Shown one piece after another: positions 1-12,180 of a DNA stretch of 64,000 nucleotides (its first letter is position 1; each line of letters starts with the position of its first letter). Position numbers and translations under genes: made by a program. The stretch lies in assembly GCF_021018895.1 (NCBI RefSeq), contig NC_079368.1, positions 8,988,001 through 9,052,000 on the forward strand, given 5' to 3'. The notes under the pieces are model-generated. The model searched no databases and was not told where the DNA came from. It saw nothing but the letters and a program-made list of their open reading frames with translations. Origin of the DNA: Seriola aureovittata (lineage: Eukaryota; Chordata; Actinopteri; Carangiformes; Carangidae).

Positions 1-175
1 AGCCTATTGCTGGGTGTAATAAATGTTAATCGGGGTTGTCAGATACTTGCCGGACAGTAAAGGATGGCCAACAAAATTCAGTAGATCACCGTCAGTCAGC
101 CTGTCATATCTCTTATACAGAGAGAAGTAAACAAGCCTGAGTCTAACCCACGTTATCCTCACTGTTTGCCCACAG

Positions 176-240
176 GAGAGGACCACACATGTGACCCGAG
201 CTGTGTGGCATGCCAAATTGCCATGTTGTGAAATCCACTT
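176..240 (+). CDS. exon-like segment 1 of an unassigned plus-strand gene (left edge)
   Basis: Acceptor CTCACTGTTTGCCCACAG and donor CACTT|GTAAGTGAC are both near consensus and bracket 65 bases. They are open in one frame as ERTTHVTRAVWHAKLPCCEI H with two bases left over. No family is recognised. Chance splice-like signals are common in 64 kb, so this is a candidate only. Confidence 0.35.
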
Positions 241-417
241 GTAAGTGACACAAAGCTGCACTACATTCGATGACCATACACATTAATGTCATAGTTAACA
301 TGCAACATGTTCTTTTTCCCCTTTTATCTTTTTTTTTAAATTGATTTCTATTTCTATTTTTGTTCTACTTGGGATTATAAAGTATTCACAAACTAAAAAG
401 TGGCAGCACACATTCAG

Positions 418-551
418 CACACTGACTCATCCAGACCTCTCAACACTGAATGTGTGCCTTGGCATTGTTACTGTAGCTGTGAAGGAAGGGAAGTGAATTG
501 GTCTATCAGCTTTCCAACAACAACAGGGAATGAATGGCAAGGTAAGTACAG
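418..551 (+). CDS. exon-like segment 2 of an unassigned plus-strand gene
   Basis: Acceptor ACATTCAG and the excellent donor GGCAAG|GTAAGTAC. In the phase left by segment 1 it reads FTLTHPDLSTLNVCLGIVTV AVKEGK and then meets a stop at 505-507; another frame is open to the donor. A coding role would need an earlier donor (for example GCT|GTGAAG) or a different phase, so the call is uncertain. Confidence 0.3.
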
Positions 552-1251
552 CACAGACTTGGTTAGCTCGCTGATTAGATGACAAGCTGTAAGGTTCGGT
601 CAATCAAGTCCGCTTCAGAACCGCTCATTTAAGGCTCTCGGTTCGAAATGACGTTTTCAGCTATCCCCATAGGAAAGCACAAATCCAAGACGAGATCTCA
701 TGTTTCTATCTTCTCCTTGAGCTTGTTGTAACACTAAGATGAGACCGGGAGTTTTCTCCTATTTCTCAAATCCTGCTCGAGACAAACAACCGCAAGCTTA
801 TGTACAGTTTGTCTAATGAAAAAAAAAACTATTTTCAGCACTAACTTTAGTCCATGAGTTATGATTGTCCAAGAAAATGGCAAAAAATGAAATCTTACCC
901 TTTTCTAATAGATTTATTTACAGCTCAATATTAGAAAAATAGGTTAATGTCATTAAATTAAGCGTGCAATAATAATGTTTCACTTTTATTAGAATTTCAT
1001 TTTAAAGTTGCCTTAGGTGACTGTTAAAGAAAACTTTGTAAATAAAAAAAAAAATCACTTTAAAAATACTTAACCTTTTAAAATGGTCACTTTCTCTTTG
1101 CTGTTTAATAAAAGTTTGTATTCTACATTTAACTTTGTTTATCAGCAAATCCAATCTCCATCTCTTTTTTTTCCTGCAACCACATATTTTATTGCCTTTT
1201 ATTTTTTTGATAATTTATTTTCATTTTATTTGTGTGACCCACTTTTGACAG

Positions 1252-1455
1252 GTGGTGCCACAGACTCCTGTTGCCAAAGTTTTGCAAGAGCCAGAAAACT
1301 CACCTTCCTTTCAGACTCCCACAACCCTCTCTGTTTCTGCAGCGGAGCCGGGCCAGAGGTTGGGAAGCAGACCTGTCTGAAACATCACTACCTCCATTCC
1401 TCAGGGCTACATCTGCCAGAGCCACCTCCCACCTGTCTGATGCAGCTGAGATTTA
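1252..1455 (+). CDS. exon-like segment 3 of an unassigned plus-strand gene
   Basis: A T-rich tract and acceptor CTTTTGACAG precede GC-richer sequence open in three frames for at least 130 bases. One frame gives VVPQTPVAKVLQEPENSPSF; another runs on to LPPFLRATSARATSHLSDAA EIYVA, where GCT|GTAAAG could be a donor in phase with the next segment. The frame is not decided and the right boundary is tentative. Confidence 0.3.
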
Positions 1456-1958
1456 TGTGGCTGTAAAGGAGGAGGCCAATCCAGTGTGCCAGGCCATGTG
1501 TAGGCTTCCTCTTATACTGACAGTTGTGTGTATGATACTGTAGCAGGCTTCTAGTGAGTCTTGGCCCAGTGTATCTGGAATCTGTCATAAGTGAAAGCTT
1601 GAAAAGGTTAGGACAGTTCAGGGAAGATAAATGGTGAACTGGGAGGACAGCTGATGTAGGAACACAAACAATTCAAGAGGATGGAATGGACTACAGCTCC
1701 CCATACCACTACACACTGTGGTGGTTCCTGATACCTGCTACAGATGTAGGAAATCATCCATTGTGTATTCCACTAACAGAAGTTTCTGCAGAGCACGCCG
1801 TTCACATGAGCCACTCTATTACTCTCATCAAAACAAATGATAAAGAATGGTTATTGGGTTTTCACAATGTCTTTTGTATAATAAAGCTCGTTAACTGCAT
1901 TGCGCAAAACAAATGGGCAGAATAATCAGTATACTTATTGACATTGTGTCATTTCTAG

Positions 1959-2039
1959 TTAGGGCAGGAAGAGGACTCTCACTATGGCTCCAGGCTTCGC
2001 CTTCTATCTCTCAAGAGGAAGAGCGCTAATGGCTTCTGA
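1959..2039 (+). CDS. exon-like terminal segment 4 with stop codon
   Basis: Acceptor TTGTGTCATTTCTAG is followed by 26 codons, LGQEEDSHYGSRLRLLSLKR KSANGF, and TGA. A canonical AATAAA lies about 205 nt downstream. The basic C-terminal tail looks protein-like. No family is recognised. With segments 1-3 it may be the 3' end of a gene entering from the left. Confidence 0.35.
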   Translation, partial: LGQEEDSHYGSRLRLLSLKRKSANGF

Positions 2040-2244
2040 AAGCAGGGATCGAAGGAACTCATAAAGCTCTGCAGGATGAGACGAGAGGAGGAAGAGCATT
2101 ATTAATCCTTTTAATCTGAATACATGACGCTCTGTGCCGTATAGCATCCAGGCTTGAGACCAATATCATGCTGCATCACACTAACTAATTGCAGATGGCA
2201 GTGTTTATGGTGCAGGGCCTGCAAGTTTAAGGATGTGACTTGAA

Positions 2245-2250
2245 AATAAA
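2245..2250 (+). terminator. candidate polyadenylation signal for the left-edge plus-strand gene
   Basis: AATAAA about 205 nt after the stop at 2037-2039, followed by the T/G-rich ACTTTTGTTTGG. Consistent with a terminal exon ending near 2270. Confidence 0.35.
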
Positions 2251-2947
2251 CTTTTGTTTGGTTTAGCTTTGAATTTACAGCTCAGGCTACAAATTCAACA
2301 ATTTACGCCAACACATTTAATTGCATTGATTTTCAACATATGATGATGTGATGAATATGATTTATTTTGTTCCACTGAAGTTGTCCACATTCACAAATGT
2401 GTCTCATTATGTTATGTTATGTTATGTTATTTATTGTGCATGTATCCATGTGTCTCGCCCACATGGACACAGATCTTTGACTTTTGGCTTCACAATTCCG
2501 CTTCACATACGGTTCCACACTAGTTGTTTTTAATGAGACAATACAGTATGTTCATAATTTTAGGGTTGTAGCAAACATCAACACACCATCTTTCCATGTA
2601 TATGAGGAAGAATTTTAGCATCATGAATAATACACGTACATTATACATGAATAATAAAGATTTTTATCTCATTGTCCCAGTTAAAATCTTTCTTGTGAGT
2701 TGGTCTTTGCAAACGTGGTTTCTGTCTCAATAGTGATGGTTGAATTAGTATAAACTTATGAACTCCTGGAAATGGGCACATAGCTCTCGGGTGAACTGTG
2801 TTACAATTTAAATGTTCATGTCATGAACCTCCAGATGCCAACACTTAAGAGTTGTGTGAAAGAGGGAAAGTGGGTGACTTGTAAAGTGAGTTGTATGTAA
2901 GAGAAAATAAACAGTTGGTGGTTTATTTTGTTGGGTTTTGTTACCAT

Positions 2948-3116
2948 CGGACAGAGCCAGGCTAGCTGTTTCTTCCCATTAGCTAGCAAGCTAACCAACT
3001 GCTTGCTGTAGCTTCATATTGAACAGACAGACATGAGCGTGCTATCAATCCTTTCATCTAACTCTCGGCAAGACAGCGAATAAGCAGATTTCCCAAAATG
3101 TCAAACTATTTCTTTA
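2948..3116 (+). repeat. dispersed teleost repeat (SINE-like)
   Basis: GGACAGAGCCAGGCTAGCTG through CTAACTCTCGGCAAGACAGC to TCCCAAAATGTCAAACTATT matches a repeat common in percomorph introns and intergenic regions. The start may lie up to about 70 bp further left. Confidence 0.6.
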
Positions 3117-3377
3117 AGCATGTTTTTGCAGATGTTTTTTTTGTTGTTGTTGTTGTTGTTTTTTGTTGTTTTTTATCCTCAGCTTGTGAAAATATATAAT
3201 CTGGCAATGCTCTTCTGTAAGTAAGTAAGTATTACCCATGTTTCTCCCCCCCTGCTGTTTTATATTTGCTAATAAAAGCCGATAGATAGATAAATCAAAG
3301 TGTGTGTGTGTGTCTCTGTGGCCTCACAGGTCAAACCCACAGCGTGTGAGCTGCTCTGCTTCCCCGTTATTAAGTGA

Positions 3378-3393
3378 TGATTGACAGCTGTCA
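3378..3393. promoter_or_regulatory. PBX:MEIS/PREP-type composite binding site
   Basis: TGATTGACAGCTGTCA contains the decamer TGATTGACAG, the consensus for PBX-PREP/MEIS dimers. It overlaps the 12-bp palindrome TGACAGCTGTCA, that is, two inverted MEIS half-sites. It lies in a G/C-richer island (about 3300-3560) within AT-rich DNA, consistent with an enhancer. Binding is inferred from sequence only. Confidence 0.4.
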
Positions 3394-4765
3394 TGTCCTC
3401 ATCACTGCAGACTGATATTTGTCAGAAGCCATCTCTTTGACAGAGGATCTGAGGGTCTTCTCAGCCAAGAGACGGCTTACTGTATGACTGCCTCAGTGCA
3501 CTGCGAGGCTTCACCGAAAGGAGAGCGGCGCCTGTAATCAGCCTCTGCAGATGAAATTATGTCTGTCTTAATTTATATTACATGTTGTCATATCAAAGCA
3601 AAATAAAAATATATCCATTTTTTTTATTATATTGATTATGCATTGCACTTTAATGTATCATTTGATCATGTTATTACTGCAAAAGCAATATAGCATGAAC
3701 GCACAACGGGATTTACAGTAATGATTATTAACTTGAACTGCATTATTTGCAAGGGAGACAGCACACATACCTTTAATCCGTTTCTGCATCAAGCTGTTGT
3801 CTGAGTTTTAATGATGCATACTTTATAATTTATTTAAAAGTCTATCTTTCACCACGTGTCTCTGCTAGGTGTTTATCATCATTTATCATCTGCATCAATG
3901 TGCCCGGGCTGTAAAGAACCATGCTGGGAGAATGAGTCACTGCTGCTACTGTTGCTTTGTACTGCTGCCTTAACAACCCAATCAGCTGGCTCCCGCTCCT
4001 CACTTCCTTCATCAATGCGAGCCCCGTAATATATGATAGAGCTATGATTTATAATCCATGTTCAAAATTAAACAGCATAAATTACTCTTATTTACTCTGC
4101 AGGTGATAAAGATCCCGTCAAATAATGTCACTTGAGCATAATTTTTATAGAACAAATGAAATTTGTTATCAGGGAAAAGCAGGTCAAGTTCATCAATTAA
4201 AAGTCTACTCTTTTTTTTTCCTCCCTTCGCTGTAAACGGTCCAGTGCTATTTAAAATGATTGATTTTATTATTTCTTCATTTATTAAAGTACTACGTGAG
4301 GCTGTAGCATGAGTAATCAGGACAACAGAAACTGACTCAGCAGAAATGTCTAAAAACTGGCACATTTCAACTGGGATTCTTCCCGTCTTTATGAGTGTTT
4401 TGGCCACATCCATTAGGAACAAAACACCGGGGGGGATCATTGAAGATAAAATTCAGAAAAGGTGACATTTTGTGTTTAAAAAGGCCCTATTTAAAGAAAC
4501 ACCCTCTACTTTTAGCGGCGCACAGATGTTAAGTGCTTTTATGTCTGTCAAACCTTTGGGAAATGACTTTGTGAATAATATATACAGCAGAGGGAAGTGG
4601 AAGGATTTTAATAAATGTCTTGTCACTAGCTCGAATCATCCTATAAATGAGACAAATCCATTTCTACATAATGTATTTTAAATTTTTTATTTTGTTATAT
4701 CAGCGTATTCAGAAGTGACCTCCTGCAATCAAGAGTTGAAAGGGTTAAAATCTACTATGCTACTT

Positions 4766-4766
<1 letters not shown>

Positions 4767-4800
<34 letters not shown>
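4767..4800. repeat. (GT)n microsatellite
   Basis: About 17 uninterrupted GT units. Confidence 0.95.
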
Positions 4801-4802
<2 letters not shown>

Positions 4803-7659
4803 ACCCCAGAAAAGGAATGAGGTCCCGGGGAATGTTCTACAGATAAAATAAAAAGAATCAGGAGAATGAGCGAAAGAAGAGAAGTTGAATATATATTTCA
4901 TGTGATAAGAGAAAGATGAAGCGCAAGAAAAAAGATTCCATTACAGCTGCGACAGTTACAAAACTGCTGCTGTGTGGAGTAGCCTCTGTTGAAAAGATTG
5001 ATGCAATAAGGACTGACCTTGGCTTGGAGCAGGAGTCGGTGATGTATGTATGAGCATCTCCCTGCTAAATGGACCCAGATTTGTAGCACTAATATACATG
5101 GAAGCCCAGTACCAAACTCGCCACGGCTATAAATCAACAGCCACTTTGGGTGTCATTTCTGGTTTATATTCTACTATTGTTCTGTGCTTTTAATTCGTGT
5201 CACTGCCATCTGTTCATTTGATGCAGTTTCATACTGTATGATTTGGCTGCGGAGATACTGTGCAGACAATCCCTGTTAGACCATCAGTGTGGATTAACTG
5301 CACCGGGTAAATTCCTCTGAGGCTTTCTCCGTATGTAAATAGAATCTGAATTGAGTGAAATCTTTACACATTGGTTCAATGCAGGAAAAAAAAATAGGAA
5401 TATAAAATTAAAACTTTCATGGTTTGTCAGGAACTCTGCAGGAAAGTGGTTCAATATAAAAACCACAAAGGAGATGAATAGTAAGAAAAAAAACCTCCTG
5501 TTAAAATGCTGTTGTGGAGTCTCATATATTCTGTTTTATTCACTGTCAGACTGTAGGTTTATAACTGCATTTAACTTTAACTGACAGATGTGTTCCTGTG
5601 CATATATGTACCATCTACTACACATGAAATTAAACATTAAACATTATTATTTTGGGCTACATAAATAGAGGTGACTTGACATTGTTGCTCAAAAAACATA
5701 CTCAACACTGTTTATATGACTTTTTCTATTTTTATGAAAATTGCTTATAAACCTGATTTTCTTTTCCTTTTGGGGTCTCAGAGACCCCAGCTGTAAAACA
5801 TGGTTAAATACGATGAATTTTTAATTTGCTATAAATGAGATTTGTGTGGATAATACTTTTTATGCACCACTTTCCCTCTGAAATCCCAAATAAAGTATTG
5901 AACTATTATTGGTGTTTCTTAACAGTTTGTTCATGAGAGGTCTAACAGGAAGTTGTCTGCCTCCAAATATAAGTAACATTACTCTGTAGGATAACATACT
6001 GTGCATACTATACATTTCCTACGTATGTATGACAAACATTAAATATTTCTTTATCTGGTGTGGTAACAAGGTGCAAGTTCGGTGTGTGTCAAGTTAATAC
6101 GTTTAATAAGGTTAGAAGAAAATCTCATGGTGAAAAAAATTGCAATCATTTATTTATTTTTGACACATACATGGCACAAAACACATGGATATTCAGAAAC
6201 CTCTGCAGAATTTATTAGGGTCATCTTCAATAGCCTAATGCTGCGTATGTGCTGTTTTACATTGAACCTGGATATCAGCCTCTGACAGGAGAGTGGTGTT
6301 TCATATGCAGAGAGAGGTGCACTGAAGGAACAATGTGACTGATTAAAAGAGTCATTACCAGACTAGATTAGATATTGGTCAACCCTGTCCTCATCTGCAG
6401 CTGTAATATGTCAGGAAGACTGATACGAGCTGAGAAGGAATGTGCCACTGAGGAGAGATAATATGACTTGATTTCAATGCAGTTTCACCCATCTGAGGAG
6501 CCCTTACTTTTGAATTAAGTGACACCAGATAAGGAATAGTGTCTGAAGAGGGTAAACCATGGAGGATTTTTATACTTTCACCAGGAAAAACTTAATTTAG
6601 AGATTACTTTAGATAAACTATAGTTGTAATAAATAAAAAATAATAATTAACACTCTCAAGAGCTAAACTCAACACTTTTTGATGTCTCCAAAAAAGTTTA
6701 AACACCGTCACGTGTCCTAACCTTAGATCTCTTTTCATTCGCATCACATTTAGTAGAATCATATTTTCTCCTTCTTTATGTGTGTATGGGGAAAATGCAT
6801 TAGAGGCCATTTTTGTTTTCCTTTTTAAATCCCTTGGCAGTGTTACATTGGACATTGTGTCTTAAATTGTGTACATCACCCTAAACCTAAAATCATCCTC
6901 CGCTGCCTTTAATAAAGCACCCGATAAGTCCCCTTTCATCCCATGGCCGCCTCAATTTTAGTGTGCCACTGAAGTTATTTAATCAGTGCTGCAGTCTCCC
7001 ATTCACAGTGTATTACCAATTCTGTCTGCGATCTTTATCAGTGCAGTGATGTATGTATGAGGCAGATGTTCCAAGAGGCAGAGGAAACAGAGGCCATGAA
7101 TGAATGAATTATTGGACTCACGAAAAGGAGCTATAGATATAGAATTTTGAGCCCTGTAATATGTTTGCTTTCTCTCCCTTATCTTGCCAGACAAAAATAT
7201 ACCTTATCTCAGAGTGCTGGGGTCTGCATGAATGTGGAGCCTCTCCAGATCATCCTCTTGTTCAATTTCTTTGTGTTGCATTTGGGTAGGTTGTTGCTGT
7301 TTGTTGGGGGCTCTTGTTATTCTTGCTGTTGTGTTGCTCCTCTGCGTGTAATTCAGGACGGGATCTTCTGCTTTGTTTTATGTCACTGCAGCCGTCCGTG
7401 GAGGTGGAGGGAGTGTGGGGAACTATTTTCGATAGTGAGTTTATGCAAACATAACATAATCACCAAGACAAACACACACACACACACACTCATGTATGGC
7501 CACACCCTTCATTTTGCCACACACACATGTACCCTGTCCTCCCCGTGCCCCAATTTGGCCGCCTTGACAACAATAAAACGCAAAGATGCCAAATGTTTTT
7601 TCCCCATGTTTCCTGTTATGCGAATTTGCAGTGAGTGCGGAGAAAGGAAAGGGCATCTG

Positions 7660-7710
7660 CACACACACACACACACACACATACACACACATACACATAC
7701 ACATACATAC
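7660..7710. repeat. (CA)n / (CATA)n microsatellite
   Basis: (CA)10 continues into an interrupted ACAC/ATAC stretch. A shorter (CA)9 lies at 7472-7489. Confidence 0.95.
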
Positions 7711-10439
7711 AGCTGCGAGCCAGAAATACACTAGGCTACTGGATAATGAGGGTGGACAGGGCGGAATTATCACTTCACATCACAATAATATTATCCTTCT
7801 CACAACTCCGGCAGCATCTTCCATGACGGTGTGACATTTCCATTTTACTCGAGTTTAATCTTGGTCCTCTAAATAAAACCATAGCCTACAGGCCCTTCCC
7901 AAACTGACCCAGTCCTATTTTAATCACATGGAATTAAATAACTACAGTTTAACACTGTACTTGTTCTGACAGCAGTCATGACAAGTGGTTTGCACAGCAA
8001 ACTTCCCCTCTAGTCAAATAAAGAATAAAAACAAAGTAAATGGAGGCTGAAGATGACAGGAGTGATACTTACTGTTACAGAGAAGATTTACTTTTACAAT
8101 GAAAAAGACAACAACTGAGAGAAATTGGGATTTTCCGAGTAGATTCATGTGACTCACACATTATTATTTTCATTTTCTTCTTTTTTTTTTTTTAAATAAA
8201 TACAGTTGCAATAAGTTTTATTTTGAAATGCAGAGTTGCACTCTACATAACAGACAGAATAATTGTAATAACATACACTGTGAATCATTTTAAGCCAGTT
8301 CAACTTAAAAATATACATTTCACTGCTGCCTCAAAAAAGTGAGTTAACTGGACTAAAGTTGAATATTTAATTTGAAGTTGTGAAATATTAATTGTCATCC
8401 CTGTTTTGATCATTTTAGAAAGAAACAGCCATGACTTATCTTAACATGTAACACAGCAAGGTTCAATCATGTTCTTAAAACTACAAAAAACTAGAGATTT
8501 TAAGTTGAATTAGCTTGAAACTGCTACATCATGTATGATAACGTATGATGTCAAAAGGTTAATTGATCCCATTAAATTACAGCATGATAATTTATCATAT
8601 CTCTGCTGTTCTATGAGTTAATTTGACAAATCCCATGGAAACAGTCTAACACATATCACAAATATAAGAGCAGGAGAGACTACACTGTGATTTTAAAATG
8701 TTAAGGTCATTGGTTTTCACATCATGCTGCAGTTCTTGCATTAAAGTGCCTCTGATCCTCATCTGTGGTTTAACAATGTGAATGTCAAACTACTCTGTTA
8801 GCTATATGATTTCTTGGACAGGGGTGAAAGAAATATATACTTGCCTGATTTTTTTATTGGCAACTTGAGTTTTTTTCTTTTTTTTTCTACAGGTCAAATA
8901 ACACTGAAAGAACTTCCATTTTGCATCTCTTGTCAATTCAAATGCTGTGCATCTCTCCCTGTGAGCCAGCTCTCCTCCTCCATCTCATTCCTTTGTTGCA
9001 CTGGGGCTGAACACTATGTTAACCTAGTAATTGGCACTGGGCCTTCCCCATTATACGGCTTTCTATTGAGCCGTTCTACATGACTAGTTAAAGAAGATGG
9101 CATGAAGATTAATGAAGTCCAGCTAATACAGGAGGGGGGTACCTCTCCAACACTTCCACTGAGGAGATAGCAGAGACCAACAACAGTCTGCCCCCAGCTC
9201 AGCCGTTTCTCTACACCTTCTTTTTTTTTTTTTTAATATTGCCTGTTTTAACCCGTGAACTCTGGACCTTCCACTTGTGTAGCAAAGCCACCACAGCGTC
9301 CTGGTTTGATTGATGTCGCTACAGCAGTCAGTCTTTTCCCTCTGAATTGAAAGGCCCGGCTCTCCAAAATAGATTTTCCAGCACAATTCACACTGGCTGC
9401 CAGTAGATAGAAAGGCAGGGCAGCCCTTTATGCAGTTTCATTTAAAACCATGAGGTAGCTGACGTGTTCATTCACTTTTGGCAAATGCAGCTTTGGATAA
9501 GGTCTACAGTCTTCACTCTCATATTGTCTGGGTAGGTTAAATTGCTGATCTTGAGCTACCAATAACAGTGAAATGATAAAGTAGAAAATGTGTCCTCAGT
9601 GTGAAACCAAGGCTAAAAAAACAAAAAAAAAAACAACTTTAATACAGAAAATATGAATCACCTGTAGACCTGTGTTCAGGGGCACTGCCAGAGATTTTGG
9701 TTCCCATAACAAGATATCACATTGGGCCCCACCACTCCACAACAACAGGCCATGCCAACGCTGAAAATATAACACTGTGCACACATGTATTCAGCAGCCT
9801 GCATACTGCAGTGGAATACACTGTTTGATTAGGTTGACACAGTCTATGAGAAAAAACTGCTACAGTTTAAATGTTTCATATTACACATGATTACATAGGA
9901 CATTACATGTCATTGAAAAGGATTGACTCACTTTTCTTTTTTTCATAATAACAAAAAAAGAAATTCCCTCGCACACAATGCAGCTCACCTCCTCCTTCTG
10001 TCGGGAGTAGGCTTGGTTCATTGGTAGGGGTACGGTAATGGGGAGATGAAGCCACATCTGTTGGGCCTGGCACCAGGCGGGAGCAGGGATAACTGATTTA
10101 GTATGAATAGTATTTCACCATGGACTGAGCTAACAGGTTGATTTCCACCACTAATGGGACTACAGCCTTTCTTTGTGAAAAATCGGGTAACAGTGTTTTC
10201 AACACTTCGTTGCTCTCGATTACTCATCTAAAATATTTGATTCATTCGTTCTGATCCATTTTGCTTTGTCGTCTTTCAATCCCATCCAGCAGTTGTTGCA
10301 TATTGTATGCCTGCAAATGTTTCACAATAAAAGCCCTATTAAAAAAATGAAGATTTTTTATCCACTGATGGCTTTTAATGTGAACCACTTACAGGAAGCC
10401 TTGAGTTTGTATTAACAGCATAATGCAGTATTTTAACAG

Positions 10440-11000
10440 GGTAAACGGTCCGGATCAAAAAGAACTTTTGTGCTAAAATATGACCAATTATACTTCAAAC
10501 AGAGGTAACTAGAAATAAAGACCTGCCTCTAATAAAGGCCTGTTAACTTCTGAAGTGGAGGCAAATAGAAAGCCAAGGCTACTATTTGAGGAATTACAGT
10601 ATTTACACATCCAGCAGCTATGGAGCATTAGCATTCATTTATAGTTGTGTTTCTGGCCACTTAATGAGCATAAGTCCAATATTCACTCTCCTTATAACTC
10701 TGTTTTGGTCTCCACCAACTCCTTCAAGAAATTTCAGCAATATCCACTAATTAGCGGCTAACCTCATCTGGCTGCCATTTAGAGCTATAGGTAGGTAAAG
10801 TACCGTGGATTTTTAAAGCTTTTTGTCACATAAAACTATTTCTGCTGAATGGTAAGATTGAACCAACTCTAGTTGCAGACCATGAAACCAAAATAATGAG
10901 CCGAAAGACATTAAAACATAGAGCTGAGGGGAACTGCAGAGACCTGTGGCAATTTTCTGTGGGTTCATCAAAAGCCACTCCTTTCATATTGCACATTGTT
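10440..11000. repeat. probable diverged dispersed repeat
   Basis: Blocks such as GTTTTGGTCTCCACCAACTC and CACTAATTAGCGGCTAACCT are typical of an interspersed fish repeat with a recurrent 'gctaacattagc'-type composition. Boundaries and family are uncertain. Confidence 0.35.
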
Positions 11001-11476
11001 TACATGAAAATATTGATTATAGCAGCTTTAAATTTAACTTCTACAACATAGGTGCTCTCACCAAGCAAGCTTGTCGTATCCTTTTGTATTAACAGGCAAG
11101 AGAGGATGTCATATCTTATTGCTAACCACCACGCATTGATGGCTGTGTATACTCAAACACCCCAGAACTGCTTAGATGCAACACTTGTGAAAGGTTGACT
11201 GCAGCTTGTTCTTTAGGTGCTCTTGTAATCAGATAAATTAACCAAAGCTATCAAAAGATTGCAATAACACTCAACGGCGCCATAAACCTAAGAGCTGCAA
11301 CTGTGGCGGGAGCTTTATGACAGACGTCACCAGAGCATGCTGATTTATTTGTGCACCCCTGTCCTATCGATCTTTTGTATGGAGGCCTTACTCTGCCTCT
11401 CAAGAGAGACCTCTCAAGCCAGGTTCTCACCGGCAACCATCAAAATCAACTCTAACACACCGGGATATTGAATGTG

Positions 11477-11478
<2 letters not shown>

Positions 11479-11521
<43 letters not shown>
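11479..11521. repeat. (TG)n microsatellite
   Basis: About 21 TG units flanked by GCATG words. A 20-base T run lies near 11602-11621. Confidence 0.95.
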
Positions 11522-11639
11522 ATGTGCATGTATGTATCACTGCTTTTATGACCCAGGACATGTGACACAGCGAGTGGCTGTTTTTTCCTCTTTTTTTTTC
11601 TTTTTTTTTTTTTTTTTTTTTAGTGTATGCGTGTATGTA

Positions 11640-12180
11640 TTCCTCTAGTGTTTGTGTAACATTAGTACATCAGGAAAGAACGCGGCTAATGAAATTAAAT
11701 AGAAAGCATGTGTGGGTAGCAAAGTGACCCGTATCCCGTTTGCGCATGTAATCAATATTATAGCTTGGCCTCTCCCGGTTGTTACTTTAATCAAGAACAA
11801 GCTCTACCTCTCTTAATCGCTTGGTCCCAAGATGAATGTTTCACAAATGCTGCTGAACATATGCTTTGATATATGCATCTGATTGGTGTATATAATATAC
11901 GAGGGCTTTCTTTTTCAATTGGTTCCAAGAAATTGTATAATTTCGATAGCTAATTTCATTAATTATTCTTATATATCGAGGCCTTTTAAGAATCTCTTTT
12001 TTCATAAAGACACCTTTTTGCTGTTTTAATCATAAATGAAAAGTATGACACATAAGGGCACCCAATCATATGGTACATATTGCCTCATCCTTTTAACAAA
12101 TATGTTTCATAGCCCTATTAAAAGGGGTCTTCATCTGTCCTGTCAAAAGGCAGCCTAGCAGGGTTTTTTAGTTTAATTAC
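11640..12180. promoter_or_regulatory. candidate conserved non-coding element
   Basis: A long stretch free of simple repeats, with dense homeodomain-type AT motifs (AATCAATATTATAG, TTAATTATTC, TGATTGGTG, CTTTGATATATGC) mixed with non-AT words. This composition is typical of developmental enhancers in gene deserts. No coding frame. Conservation itself cannot be measured here. Confidence 0.3.

Larger units (their letters stand above)
2251..11478. other. non-coding region, no gene seen
   Basis: AT-rich sequence with one recognised repeat (2948-3116), a (TTG)n tract near 3138-3170, a possible enhancer around 3300-3560 and microsatellites. Open frames here (for example 4042-4440 on the minus strand) lack splice context or family resemblance. 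Confidence 0.6.

Noticed and set aside
643..656. GGTTCGAAATGACG, a tRNA T-loop-like word
   Set aside because: No A-box, anticodon arm or acceptor pairing around it; not a tRNA.
4042..4440. 132-codon minus-strand open frame (MIPPGVLFLMDVAKTLIKTG and on)
   Set aside because: Reasonable composition, but no family resemblance, no splice context and AT-rich surroundings. A frame of this length can occur by chance in 64 kb, so it was not annotated as a gene.
7147..7734. 195-codon open frame on the plus strand
   Set aside because: Nearly half of it reads through (CA)n repeats as THTHTH and it resembles no protein family; explained by low-complexity sequence.
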